Made by a program: the position numbers and the translations under genes
The notes under the pieces: generated by a model
Databases searched by the model: none
What the model saw: the letters and a program-made list of their open reading frames with translations, nothing else
What the model was told of the DNA's origin: nothing
Source of the DNA: Cohnella kolymensis
GTDB lineage: Bacteria > Bacillota > Bacilli > Paenibacillales > Paenibacillaceae
NCBI RefSeq assembly: GCF_000829465.1
Contig: NZ_JXAL01000001.1
Location: forward strand, 496,001-560,000
Direction: 5' to 3'
DNA: 64,000 bases
Part shown: positions 43,450 through 52,726 of the stretch, one piece after another
Layout: each line of letters opens with the position of its first letter
How positions within the stretch are numbered: the first letter of the stretch is position 1

Positions 43450-44849
43450 TTAGCTCATTGACAATTCAGCCGGAAGGGTCAGCGTAAAGCAGCTGCCCTT
43501 CCCTTTCTCGCTTTGCAGCTCCAGCTTTCCTCCAAGAAGTTCCGCCAATTGACGGCTGATCGCCAGACCCAGACCTGAACCGCCGTATTTGCGGCTGATT
43601 GAACCGTCTTCCTGACGGAACGCCTCAAATATTAGTTCTTGCTGCGCCGGATCGATTCCGACACCGGTGTCGACAACTCGAAACACCGCCTCCGCTTTTC
43701 CTTCGTCAACTGTTTTGGTGAATATTTTCAATTCAATTTTGCCGGTTTCCGTGAACTTAAAAGCATTGCCAAGCAAATTGCGGAGAATCTGATTTAACCG
43801 CATCGGATCCGACAGAATCCACTGTGACCGCTCTCCGATCAATTCAGTATCGAAAGCAAGCGACTTGCTTGAGGCTAGAGGTTGGAACTGCTCCTCCATC
43901 AATCGCAGTACCTCTTCAAGAGAAACAGGCTCTGACACAATATCCAGCTTACCGGCCTCTACCTTGGACAGATCCAATATGTCATTTACCAAGCCGAGAA
44001 GGTCGCCTCCCGACTGATGTATCATTTTCGCGTACCGAATCCGTCTTCATTAGTCGTACCCTCTTCGCTCTGCATTTGGGAGAGGATCAGCACGCTGTTT
44101 AGCGGGGTTTTCAGTTCATGCGACATATTCGCCAGAAATTCAGACTTATAACGGGATACCATCTCGAGCTGCTCGGCTTTCTGCTCCAGCTCGGTCTTCG
44201 CTTGTTGAAGATCGTGACTGCGGATTCTGAGCAAACGGTTCGCTCGGTTGAGCTCTTCCATCCGTTTTTGGTTCATCTCGAAATCTCGAACCATGACGAG
44301 GAAAACAAAGCTTAATATGACACCTGCCGGAAATGTAATTGGGGCGATTTCAGAGAGATACGTTGCAGTGGGTATGGCGCCAAGCACAGAGATATGGAGC
44401 GTATAGAATCCATTTATGATTAGAATAGCGATGCTTGCTTTCTTAGCGTAAGAAAGATGTGGCCTCCGGTTAAACCAAACAGAAAGCGCAGCTGCAACAA
44501 GCCCCAGCAAGGTTAAGTTCAGCAGTGCAGCCCAAGCGTTCGGCGTTGTACCCAAAGTCAGCCTGAGGAGACCGATGCTGAGCGCGATAATGAACAACGG
44601 CACGGGTCGGGATAATACCAGCACTGCGAATATAAGCGGAACGATACGCAAGTCGAACCTCGAAGATTGACCGATTTCTATGCTGAAAATCATCGTCAGC
44701 CAGCCTGCGAGAATGAATATAATGACGGCAAAACCATATCTCGACGATTTGGATAAATGCGGCGATAGAAGCTTGTACACCAAATTGATCAAATAAGCGA
44801 AAGTGATCAGGATACAGATATTAATCAGAAAGACCTTGAGAATCTCCAT
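43450..44849 (-). pseudogene. membrane sensor histidine kinase, frame broken near 44041
   Basis: From ATG 44849 (GGGAGAGA) come six helices of a 5TMR-type input domain, a coiled coil ([19 protein letters not shown]) and HisKA ([23 protein letters not shown]) before a stop at 44022. The next frame continues the domain directly ([30 protein letters not shown]) into HATPase ([30 protein letters not shown]) to 43450. One extra G at 44041-44042 (coding strand GACGG to GACGGG) restores about 466 residues with a normal kinase core. There is no receiver domain and no response regulator next to it. This is likely a real kinase with a base-call error. Confidence 0.85.
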
Positions 44850-45000
44850 AACATCTCTCCCTGGGAGGAAAGCATATTGTGCGTTTGCAAATATATTCAC
44901 AATTGTAACACAAATGAATATGGGTACCGCAGGTCCAAGGACATAGGCTTATAGAGATAGACTAAGCATAATTAGTAGGTCTGCTTTCACCGGCGAATGA

Positions 45001-45034
45001 AAATAAGGGAGACCCCTTATATCGGGTCTCCCTT
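45001..45034 (-). terminator. terminator of the phosphodiester glycosidase gene
   Basis: AAGGGAGACCC (45005-45015) pairs with GGGTCTCCCTT (45024-45034). On the minus strand ATTTT follows. Confidence 0.75.
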
Positions 45035-45050
45035 CCGGTAATCCTTTGTG

Positions 45051-46232
45051 TTACCATTTGCCTGCATCAATGTCTCCGGGTTTAAGTCCCGCCCATATAT
45101 TCGGCACTTCAACCGAATCCGGGTCGTTAAATACGAGAAACCCGGTCGGCAAATATCGTTCGCCATGTGTTGAGGCAGGCCTGTTGACGACTTCGCCGCC
45201 TTCCGTGACAAGCACCGTGGAAGAGCCTCCGTCCAGGTTGGCGGCGATGACCGCGCCATGCGCAAGAAGAACTTCTTGCGCGTCGTACAAGGTGGCCCCG
45301 AGACTATAACCCGGCTGCCGCCCGTCTATAAGCAGGAACATGATCGCTCCGTCCTCACGCTGAGCCATGACGGAACGCGGAGCCACTCCCCAGCCTTGTT
45401 CACGGTTGGCAATCAACCCTTTGCCGTTGACGATAATGCGTGGAGAAAAGCTGACCGCTTCCGATATGCCTAGATCCATCAGCTCCTGAATGGAGTATTT
45501 GCCGGCGATCATTTTGCCCTTCTTGTCGATGCCTACGATTTGAACGCTCTCTTTACCGCCAAGTCCGTTGTAGAAAATTTTCCCCCCGCTGATGACGAGT
45601 CCCATCGGCTTGAATCCGTTCCCCTTCCAATTCGGGTCGGCAAATCCGCCTGCATTCACGCCCGCCAGAGCGCCCGTCCGTTTCACCATGCTCGAAACTT
45701 TCTCTCCGCGCCCGTGTTTGTTAGGCACGACTAGACGAATTTTTTGCGGATCCCTCACGGTCAGCAGATAACCATGGAACCCTTTTCCGTCCACAGTTTC
45801 AATCGACGTGAGCGGCTGTTCCTCGGCTGCTTCCGGCGCATCCGGCTGCACTGCTGCCGCGGGAATCGTATGCGTATCGCGTTCTTCTCCCATTTGCTCG
45901 AACCGGTTGGAATAGGCGGTGACCCTTTCCTTCAACGCCGACTCGCCGATAATATATTTTGCCCAGTGCCTATGCTGGGTTGTAATTAATGAGTCCGCAA
46001 GCATAAAGCGAAATTCGTGCCCCGAAGGGGTGAAATAAAACCATCCCGCAAATAACAGGCTACTTATAAAGCCGAATATGAATAATGATTTAATTGCCCT
46101 CCAAAAACCGAGCCTTCGTTTTTTAGATGCTGCTGCACGTCGACGTGCCGTTGAATTTGACGCCGTTGATGCCGTCTGGGTGGAAATTGCCGGGATGGCG
46201 GTCACGCTCCTTGTCCTTTTTTGTACATCCAT
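45051..46232 (-). CDS. phosphodiester glycosidase family membrane protein
   Basis: A protein of about 393 residues with a basic N-terminus, one membrane helix (about 50-72) and an extracellular NAGPA (phosphodiester glycosidase) domain at about 135-380. The domain segments are ALAGVNAGGFADPNWKG, GWGVAPRSVMAQREDGAIMFLLIDGRQPG and VIAANLDGGSSTVLV. Family members split sugar-phosphate diesters and include proteins linked to exopolysaccharide. The start is uncertain: ATG 46232 lacks a clear ribosome binding site, and TTG 46271 lies next to a TATACT promoter-like word. Confidence 0.83.
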   Translation of the reverse strand: MDVQKRTRSVTAIPAISTQTASTASNSTARRRAAASKKRRLGFWRAIKSLFIFGFISSLLFAGWFYFTPSGHEFRFMLADSLITTQHRHWAKYIIGESALKERVTAYSNRFEQMGEERDTHTIPAAAVQPDAPEAAEEQPLTSIETVDGKGFHGYLLTVRDPQKIRLVVPNKHGRGEKVSSMVKRTGALAGVNAGGFADPNWKGNGFKPMGLVISGGKIFYNGLGGKESVQIVGIDKKGKMIAGKYSIQELMDLGISEAVSFSPRIIVNGKGLIANREQGWGVAPRSVMAQREDGAIMFLLIDGRQPGYSLGATLYDAQEVLLAHGAVIAANLDGGSSTVLVTEGGEVVNRPASTHGERYLPTGFLVFNDPDSVEVPNIWAGLKPGDIDAGKW

Positions 46233-46308
46233 TATACGACCGAAATCCGCAGCAAGTTGCGAAAAAGACAAATGTAGTATACTTTCGACATCATTTCCCC
46301 GGAAATGA

Positions 46309-46350
46309 CGAAAAACGTCCCTGATCTGCCGCCGGCAGATCAGGGACGTT
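46309..46350 (-). terminator. terminator of the molybdoenzyme gene
   Basis: Perfect 18-base arms (AACGTCCCTGATCTGCCG at 46314-46331 and its complement at 46333-46350) flank one base. On the minus strand TTTTT follows. It lies 17 bp after the stop at 46367. Confidence 0.9.
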
Positions 46351-46366
46351 CCTAGGTTTGCGAGAG

Positions 46367-48703
46367 CTACGCTTCCAATGCGCCTCGTTTGCTGTAAATC
46401 CGGTCTTTGCGCTGGATGAAATGAATGGCTTTCTCCAGCGTTACCGAAATATTGTATTCCGGTATGCCCGCCGCTGTCTCATACACTCCCATTGGAAACA
46501 GGACGTTCCCTTCGGGAAAATGGACCGCCAAGTTTCCCGGCAGAATCTCTGCAAACTTGGCTCGGCCGTGAAACGTGCCGTTCGTATTATGAAGAACAAT
46601 CGCCTCGCCATCCGTGACGTTTAAAGCTGCCGCGTCTGTGGAATGAAGCAGCACATCGTGGCGGAGCCCTCCGTTAAATGCATCTTTTTCGCCGTACACC
46701 ATCGAGTTGAACTGCTTGCCCCGGCGCGTCGTGACATAGAATTGCCCCTCTGCGCTGCCGCGTATCGGCACATCTACCGCTATCAATCTGGCTTTACCGT
46801 CCGTTGTCGGGCAAACGCCGTCTTCACAGAGCCAAGCGCCGCCCCGCTGGAACACATCGCCTTTGTTCTTCAAATACTGAATGCCGTCATAATCCGGCGC
46901 AGCTTTGGCGATCTCTTCGCGAATCGCCTGGGCGCTCGGAAACGCAATAAGGTGCTTCTGCTCGGGTTTGACCCTGGCGGCCAAATCGCCGTAAATTCCC
47001 CACTCGGCTCTGGCTTCCGCGATGCGTGGACCTCGGATCTCCGGGCTGAAGTAGATCATGCGCTCCGTCGAGGTGGAAGTGCCTCCTCCGGGCTGCTCGT
47101 AACGCGTCATGGCGGGCAGCACGACAACCGCTTCCTTGGCATCCAGCAGTGTGGAGGTGTTGAAAATGATATCCTGGTGCACACGAACCTCCAGAGCTTC
47201 GAGCGCCTCCCGGACAAATTCAGGATCAGGCATCGTCTCCAGAAAATTGCCGCCCGACAAGTAATACAGCTTCATTCTGCGCGGATGGCCGGCAGGCAGC
47301 AGCGCATTCTCCAGCGACAATCCGACAATATCCCCCTGCCAGCGCGGCAGCGTGAATCCCCACAGCTTTTCCAGACGGGACAGGTTGTGTTCATCGAAGT
47401 CGCTGCCTGGAAGAGAGAAAGGGTCCGCCCCCATCTCCCCCGCGCTTTGTACGCCGGAGTGGCCGCGGATCGGCATGAGACCGCAATGCTCGCGGCCTAT
47501 GAAACCGCGTAGCAGCGCAAGATTAGCCACCTGCGAAATGTTATCCGTCGCATGCCTGTGCTGCGTCAGCCCCATCGACCATACGAATACAGCTGATTTG
47601 GATTTGGCGAGCAGCCCGGCAAGCTCCGCCATTCTGTCCCGCGAAATTCCGGAGGAAGCCTCGAGCTCCTCCCACTTTTGTTCCAGCACTTTGAGCCGAA
47701 GCTCCTCGTAGCCGTTAACATGCCGCTGCACGAATGAATGGTCCACTGCAGAGCCGGGCTGCCGTTCCTCCATATCGAACCAATGCTTCATGACTCCATG
47801 CATAAGCGCGATATCGCCGCCTATGTTCACCTGGTAGAAATCGTCGGCCAACTTGGTGCCGAATAGAGCCGAATCCGCGATAGACGGGACCCAGTACCCG
47901 TCCATCGCCGGCTCCCGGTACGGATTTATGACGATGATCTTCGTGCCTTTCCGCTTTGCGGCGTACATATATTTTGTAGATACAGGCTGATTGTTCGCCG
48001 CTACACTGCCCCAGAACACCAGCACATCCGTACCGATCCAATCGCGGTAGCTGCAGCTGGAAGCGCCGATGCCGAGCGATCTTTTCAATGCCGTTTTGGA
48101 TGGGGAGTGACAGATTCTCGACGCATTATCGATATTATTCGTACCCAGAAAACGCGCCGTCTTCGCGGCGGCGTAGTAAGATTCATTCGTAATGCCGCGA
48201 GCCGTTAAATAGAAGCCGGTCTGCTCCGGTTCGACCGCGCGGAACTTCGCCGCGATGAAATCCAGCGCCTCGTCCCAAGACAAACGGCTGAAGCTTGTAT
48301 CGCCCGGGCGCAGGATTAACGGGTACGGAATTCTCCCGAGCTCCCGGAGCTCCGCGCTGGACATCTTCCTTAACTCTTCTATGTCCGCATGTACCGTGCC
48401 CGATTTCATTGCAGGCATGGTGTTCAGGCGCAGGACATTTAACCGCGTCGTACAAATATGAGGACCGGTTAACGTCTGGTCGTATAAGCCCGACACACCC
48501 AGCGCGCAGCCGTCACATACTCCCTGTGTCAGAATGCGGGCGGCATAAGGCAGATTGTCTCGATTCAACCAAAGCGTTCTCATCGTATCCCGGATATGCT
48601 TCGGTTTCACCTTTCCGAGACCGAAAGGAACGACGCTTACCCATAGCTTGGGATCCGGAATTACCGGCAGCCTCTGCGGACCGGGATGCTTAGACTTGCC
48701 CAT
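46367..48703 (-). CDS. FdhA-like molybdopterin oxidoreductase (formate dehydrogenase alpha homologue)
   Basis: A 778-residue molybdenum enzyme of the DMSO-reductase family in the branch of YjgC/YdeP-like 'oxidoreductase alpha subunit'. Segments include GVCDGCALGVSGLYD, RNFYxTARGITNES-like KTARFLGTNNIDNASRICHSPS, GSVAANNQPVSTKYMYAAKRKGTKI and MRGFIGREHCGLMPIRGHSGVQ. It lacks the full N-terminal [4Fe-4S] Cys set and ferredoxin domains of FdhF, so its electron partner is separate and its substrate uncertain. It is followed by a perfect terminator and preceded by fdhD at 17 bp. Confidence 0.85.
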   Translation of the reverse strand: MGKSKHPGPQRLPVIPDPKLWVSVVPFGLGKVKPKHIRDTMRTLWLNRDNLPYAARILTQGVCDGCALGVSGLYDQTLTGPHICTTRLNVLRLNTMPAMKSGTVHADIEELRKMSSAELRELGRIPYPLILRPGDTSFSRLSWDEALDFIAAKFRAVEPEQTGFYLTARGITNESYYAAAKTARFLGTNNIDNASRICHSPSKTALKRSLGIGASSCSYRDWIGTDVLVFWGSVAANNQPVSTKYMYAAKRKGTKIIVINPYREPAMDGYWVPSIADSALFGTKLADDFYQVNIGGDIALMHGVMKHWFDMEERQPGSAVDHSFVQRHVNGYEELRLKVLEQKWEELEASSGISRDRMAELAGLLAKSKSAVFVWSMGLTQHRHATDNISQVANLALLRGFIGREHCGLMPIRGHSGVQSAGEMGADPFSLPGSDFDEHNLSRLEKLWGFTLPRWQGDIVGLSLENALLPAGHPRRMKLYYLSGGNFLETMPDPEFVREALEALEVRVHQDIIFNTSTLLDAKEAVVVLPAMTRYEQPGGGTSTSTERMIYFSPEIRGPRIAEARAEWGIYGDLAARVKPEQKHLIAFPSAQAIREEIAKAAPDYDGIQYLKNKGDVFQRGGAWLCEDGVCPTTDGKARLIAVDVPIRGSAEGQFYVTTRRGKQFNSMVYGEKDAFNGGLRHDVLLHSTDAAALNVTDGEAIVLHNTNGTFHGRAKFAEILPGNLAVHFPEGNVLFPMGVYETAAGIPEYNISVTLEKAIHFIQRKDRIYSKRGALEA

Positions 48704-48719
48704 TGGGTCATCTCCTTGG

Positions 48720-49532
48720 TTAGAAGTTGTTATCGCCCTTCGTTATGCGCTCCGGATGGGTATATACATTCAGGGAACCGTTGCGGATAAAGCCTGCTAT
48801 GGTGATTCCCAAGTCTTCCGCCAGTTGAATGGCCAGGTCGGTCGCAGCGGATTTGGACAATAGAACCTCGCAGCCCATTTTCGCCGCCTTCAGCAGCACC
48901 TCCGAGGACACCCGCCCGCTGAAAGCCAGCGCTTTGCCGTCCATTAACAGCTCGCTGCGCAGAATATGTCCGTAGATTTTGTCCAATGCGTTATGGCGTC
49001 CGATGTCGGATCGGGAGAGAAGCAGCGTGCCGTCCTGCTCGAACAGCGCTGCATTATGTACGCCGCCGGTCACCTTGAACAACCCGGATGCCTGCTGCAT
49101 TGCGCTCATCATGCTTATACAATCTTCATATGTCAATCCTACCGTGTGTGACTGGAGCGGCTTCGCCGTTCTGGCGTCATTGTAAAATACAAAGCCTTGC
49201 CGGCTCTTTCCGCAGCAGGAGGTGAAGTAACGTTTGGAGCCGCTCTCCTTCAGCCACTCATCCACGTCCTCGACTTCCGCGTAGACATGGCCCGTGCGGT
49301 CATCGTAGCTCAAATCCGTCAAGCTTCGATAATCGGTGAGCAGCCCTTCGGACGCCAGAAAACCGATGGACAAGTCCTCCACATGATCTGGGGAGCAGAC
49401 GAGAGTGGCAAATTCTTCGCCGTTCAGCATAATGGTCAGCGGGTATTCGGTAACGACGTCATCTTCCCCGCTTAGTACCTCGCCATCGCTGTATCGGGTT
49501 ACGGCACGCCGTATTACAACTGACTCGTTCAT
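48720..49532 (-). CDS. fdhD: formate dehydrogenase accessory sulfurtransferase FdhD
   Basis: A 270-residue protein from ATG 49532 (AAGGAGG, 10-nt spacer). The CxxC-like loop in FTSCCGKSRQG (near residue 108) carries sulfur from a cysteine desulfurase to the molybdenum cofactor. GGVHNAALFEQDG, SRSDIGRHNALDKIYGH and FSGRVSSEVLLKAAKMGCEVL are hallmark segments. It is the first gene of a two-gene operon with the molybdoenzyme it most likely activates. Confidence 0.93.
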   Translation of the reverse strand: MNESVVIRRAVTRYSDGEVLSGEDDVVTEYPLTIMLNGEEFATLVCSPDHVEDLSIGFLASEGLLTDYRSLTDLSYDDRTGHVYAEVEDVDEWLKESGSKRYFTSCCGKSRQGFVFYNDARTAKPLQSHTVGLTYEDCISMMSAMQQASGLFKVTGGVHNAALFEQDGTLLLSRSDIGRHNALDKIYGHILRSELLMDGKALAFSGRVSSEVLLKAAKMGCEVLLSKSAATDLAIQLAEDLGITIAGFIRNGSLNVYTHPERITKGDNNF

Positions 49533-49633
49533 CCTGGTGCCGCCTCCTTGGCCATCTTTGCTGACTCCAATATAATCCCTTTTCTGCAGTCCTTCAACCG
49601 AGCGGATCGTCTTTGGTTCTGTGCCGTTCGGAT

Positions 49634-49642
49634 TGTTATAAT
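49634..49642 (+). promoter_or_regulatory. extended -10 promoter of the epimerase gene
   Basis: TTGTTATAAT includes a TGnTATAAT extended -10 with TATAAT at 49637-49642. A weak -35, TTGGTT, is 18 bp upstream. The epimerase ATG lies 39 bp downstream. Confidence 0.5.
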
Positions 49643-49680
49643 ATACGAATACGCGAAATCCATTCAAGGAGGCAAGGCTG

Positions 49681-50568
49681 ATGACTACCGAAAACGGCTA
49701 CGGGGTAACATCTTTTACCGATACATATATGATGTACGAGTTGAGCGACAGCGCAACGGACTCGCGAATTGTGATCTGCCCGGAACGCGGAGGCATTATG
49801 ACCGGATGCAGGCTGCATGATAGAGAACTGTTCTACATGGATACAGAAACATTCCTTAATCCCGAGGCGAACATACGAGGCGGAAATCCGGTGTTGTTCC
49901 CGATTTGCGGGCAGTTGGAGGGCGGTCGTTATGAGTGGGATGGCGTAACCTACACAATGAAAAATCACGGGGTTGCCCGTGTTCTTCCCTGGGAAGTTGC
50001 CGCTCAAGGCAGCGACGGTTCGGCCTGGATCACTCTCGTTCTGCGCAGCAATGAGAAGACTCTGGAAGCTTATCCGTTCGAGTTCGAGCTTCGTTTCACT
50101 TATCGGCTGAAGAATGGAGCTGTGTCTATTGAGCAGCAGTACATCAACCATTCGCAGCAGCGAATGCCGATGATCGCCGGATTCCATCCCTATTTCGCAA
50201 CCAACCATAAAAATCTCGCTTACGAAACAGACGCAACACGTATGCTGGATTATAACGACAATCAGGAGAAGCCCTTCGAGGGCTCCGTGAATTTGGGCGG
50301 CTTAGTCGAATCAATCGCTCTTTTGGATGCGGAGAAAAAGGAAATCGAGTTCCGGTTGGACGAGGATTGCCGGGTCAAACTGAGCTACAGCGAGCATTTC
50401 CGCTACATCGTGCTTTGGTCGGTTGAAGGCAAGCCTTTTGTTTGCGTGGAGCCCTGGACAGCATTGAATGCCGCCCTAAACCGCAAGGAAGGGCTGATCA
50501 TGGTTGCGCCCGGTGACACTTTGAAGGCGGATTTCCAGATCTCTTGTTCGAAAGTAAATGTTGACTAA
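49681..50568 (+). CDS. aldose 1-epimerase family protein
   Basis: A 295-residue galactose-mutarotase-like beta-sandwich protein. GGNPVLFPICGQLEGGRYEWDG, YTMKNHGVARVLPWE and AGFHPYFA contain the two catalytic-site His. The C-terminal FVCVEPWTALNAALN carries the catalytic Glu. This is the branch of aldose 1-epimerase/hexose-6-phosphate mutarotase-like proteins without defined sugar. The start has AAGGAGG. The aldo/keto reductase gene begins 14 bp after its stop, so they are likely one operon. Confidence 0.87.
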   Translation: MTTENGYGVTSFTDTYMMYELSDSATDSRIVICPERGGIMTGCRLHDRELFYMDTETFLNPEANIRGGNPVLFPICGQLEGGRYEWDGVTYTMKNHGVARVLPWEVAAQGSDGSAWITLVLRSNEKTLEAYPFEFELRFTYRLKNGAVSIEQQYINHSQQRMPMIAGFHPYFATNHKNLAYETDATRMLDYNDNQEKPFEGSVNLGGLVESIALLDAEKKEIEFRLDEDCRVKLSYSEHFRYIVLWSVEGKPFVCVEPWTALNAALNRKEGLIMVAPGDTLKADFQISCSKVNVD

Positions 50569-50581
50569 GGGGGAAAATGCG

Positions 50582-51569
50582 GTGGGCGTTCGCGGCGGGG
50601 CTGAACTGCGGAAGTTCGGTGAAACGGATTTACGATTATCGCCGCTCGGGCTCGGTTGCTGGCAATTCAGCAAAGGCCGAGGCTTAGTAGGCGCCTTCTG
50701 GCCTTCGTTGGAAAATAGTCTCGTTGCGGAAATCGTAAGGGTGAGCCTTGAAGGCGGCATTAACTGGTTTGATACGGCTGAAATTTACGGCGGAGGCGAA
50801 TCCGAGCAAATCCTCGCGGTCGCTTCAAGCCGCGGGCAGCATGGCGGGGAACGTACATATCGCGACCAAATGGTGGCCCCTGTTCCGCTCGGCGAGCAAT
50901 ATCCCCCGTACCATTGACGAGCGGCTCCGGCGGCTCGGAGGCTACCCGATTGATTTGTATATGATTCATCAGCCGTTTTCTTATTCCTCTGTGGCGACTG
51001 AAATGCGCGAAATGGCAAAGCTGGCGGAACGGGGAAAAATCCGCCACATCGGAGTAAGCAACTTCACCGCCCGCCAAATGCGGGAGGCTGACCAGGTGTT
51101 AAGCCGGCATGGCATGCGGCTGGCCTGCAATCAAGTAAAATACAGTCTGCTCGACCGTCGGATTGAGCGGAACGGGATTATGGAGACAGCGCAGGAGCTG
51201 GGCACGGCGATCGTGGCGTATTCTCCGTTGGAGCAAGGACTGCTCACCGGCAAGTTCCATGAAGGTCCGAAAGGTGTCCGTAAAGCATCCGGTCCGAGGA
51301 GGCTGATGAAAGGCTTCAAGCCGCATGGATTGAAGCATACGAAACCGCTGATTGATGTTCTTCAGCGGCTGGCGGTGAAATATGAAGGCTCTGCTTCTCA
51401 AGTGGCTTTAAACTGGATTATCCACGCACATGGAGACTCCGTATTCGCCATACCCGGAGCTTCCAAGCTGCATCACGCCAAGGACAACGTGCAGGCGATG
51501 ACCTTTCGTCTGACCCAAGAGGAAATCGACGAGCTCAGCGAAATCTCACTTCGCGTCTCTTTAAGATAA
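50582..51569 (+). pseudogene. aldo/keto reductase, frame broken near 50815
   Basis: From GTG 50582 (AAGGGGGA) the frame encodes ELRKFGETDLRLSPLGLGCWQF and the active-site INWFDTAEIYGGGESEQIL, then goes out of frame and stops at 50917. The other frame picks up at SLQAAGSMAGNVHIATKWWP (catalytic Lys), IDLYMIHQPF and VFAIPGASKLHHAKDNVQ to 51569. Here the gap fits loss of two bases, perhaps a CG from the GCGG run at 50815-50819, or gain of one. Repaired, the protein is about 328 residues, normal for the family. The next sequence is the palindrome array. Confidence 0.83.
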
Positions 51570-51571
51570 TC

Positions 51572-51701
51572 CTGTAAGGCGGCTGAACCGCCTTACAGCA
51601 AAGTATTCGTGCGTTTCCCACTCTGTAAGGCGGCTGAACCGCCTTACAGCAAACTATTCGCTCGCTCTCCCACTCTGTAAGGCGACCAACCCGCCTTACA
51701 G
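51572..51701. repeat. array of three palindromic repeats, period 51-52 bp
   Basis: Three 27-bp inverted repeats (51572-51598, 51623-51649, 51675-51701) share arms CTGTAAGGCGG and CCGCCTTACAG, with a changed loop and one arm mismatch in the third. The spacers are also similar (CAAA(G/C)TATTCG...CCCACT), so this is a tandem array with a 51-52 bp unit. The unit is too short and too symmetric for CRISPR and no cas gene is near. It may end the aldo/keto reductase transcript. Confidence 0.8.
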
Positions 51702-51759
51702 CAAACCACTCGGAGCAGTTCCCGCCCTCTAACCCGCCACTGCCCCGGAATAACACAAA

Positions 51760-51793
51760 CAGCCCGCTGTCTCTGCGTGAGATCAGCGGGCTG
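51760..51793 (-). terminator. terminator of the TetR gene
   Basis: CAGCCCGCTG (51760-51769) pairs with CAGCGGGCTG (51784-51793), with short GAGAT/TCTC-like inner pairing. On the minus strand TTTGTGTT follows. Confidence 0.65.
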
Positions 51794-51807
51794 CTTGCGA
51801 TTGTGCG

Positions 51808-52698
51808 TTAAGAGCGCTTGAGCTGTTCCTCAAGCCTTTCCAGATTCGTATGCCAAGCTGACGGAGCGTTTTGTTTCAACAATGCGAGCATACCGCGGAC
51901 AAAGAGCCGTTTAGGGGCAGGCTTATCTACCTCGTCCTCCAACTGCCGTAATATCGACAGCAGGTCCTCTTTTTCATCCGCCGAACTTGTATCCGACGCA
52001 GTCAAACTGTGCCGCAATTCCTGCAGCAGCGCTTTTTTACCGTCCATCGTCTCCACCGGCAAACCGGCCAGCTCCCGGAGCTTATTGAGATTCGGCTTCG
52101 GCATAATCGGCGCTTCGTCTGCAAGCTGGATTCCATGCATGAGATCATCCAGTCGCTTAACGATGAACCGGCTTAACCGGCGGTCGTCAAGCTTTACTTC
52201 CTCCAAAAGAATCGCCTCAAAATACTGACCGACAATACCGCTGAGCAAAATCGAGGCATCCCCGGAGAAATCCTCCGCCCTATCCCCGTATATCGCAATG
52301 ATATGCGAAATGTTCCACACTTTAATGCGTGAACGAAAACGGAGCATAAGCTCCCGGATTTCCGGGTGAAGTCCTGTGACAGGCTCTTTCATCAGCATCC
52401 GCATAAAATCGAGGTGATCCCTGAAAAATGCAAACTGGCGCTCCAGCTGCACCATTAACCGTTCCCGCGGAGGCAGCCCTTTTTCTTCAGGCAGTCCCTC
52501 CATCCGGTCGAACAGCATCTCGACATAGTACTCGAATACCGAAATCAGCAAATCATCTTTCGATTTAAAGTAAAAGTAGATGGAGCCTTTGGCCATGCCT
52601 AGTTCATCGGCGATTTCCTGGATGGACGCGGCGTGGAACCCTTTCCTTGCAAAACAGCGTATGGCTGCTTCGAGAATCTGTTTTTTCTTGTCCTGCAT
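51808..52698 (-). CDS. TetR/AcrR-family regulator, probable repressor of the RND pump
   Basis: A 296-residue protein with AAGGAGG upstream. The N-terminal helix-turn-helix is KKQILEAAIRCFARKGFHAASIQEIADELGMAKGSIYFYFKSKDDLL (residues 4-50). The ligand-binding part is longer than the usual 200 residues: after about residue 195 an extra 100-residue helical, charged region follows (LNKLRELAGL, DLLSILRQLEDEVD). It lies 28 bp after the RND pump gene in the same operon, so it likely controls it. Candidate operators are at 55902-55915 and 56001-56017. Confidence 0.85.
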   Translation of the reverse strand: MQDKKKQILEAAIRCFARKGFHAASIQEIADELGMAKGSIYFYFKSKDDLLISVFEYYVEMLFDRMEGLPEEKGLPPRERLMVQLERQFAFFRDHLDFMRMLMKEPVTGLHPEIRELMLRFRSRIKVWNISHIIAIYGDRAEDFSGDASILLSGIVGQYFEAILLEEVKLDDRRLSRFIVKRLDDLMHGIQLADEAPIMPKPNLNKLRELAGLPVETMDGKKALLQELRHSLTASDTSSADEKEDLLSILRQLEDEVDKPAPKRLFVRGMLALLKQNAPSAWHTNLERLEEQLKRS

Positions 52699-52726
52699 GG
52701 CGCAAAGGCCTCCTTCCTTGAACGCA

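Noticed and set aside
46367-48703. Classical selenocysteine or NAD-linked formate dehydrogenase
   Set aside because: No in-frame TGA with a SECIS, no N-terminal ferredoxin domains and no diaphorase genes; only the YjgC/YdeP-like catalytic subunit is seen.
51572-51701. CRISPR array
   Set aside because: Only three units, each a 27-bp palindrome, with spacers that are similar to each other instead of unique, and no cas gene near.
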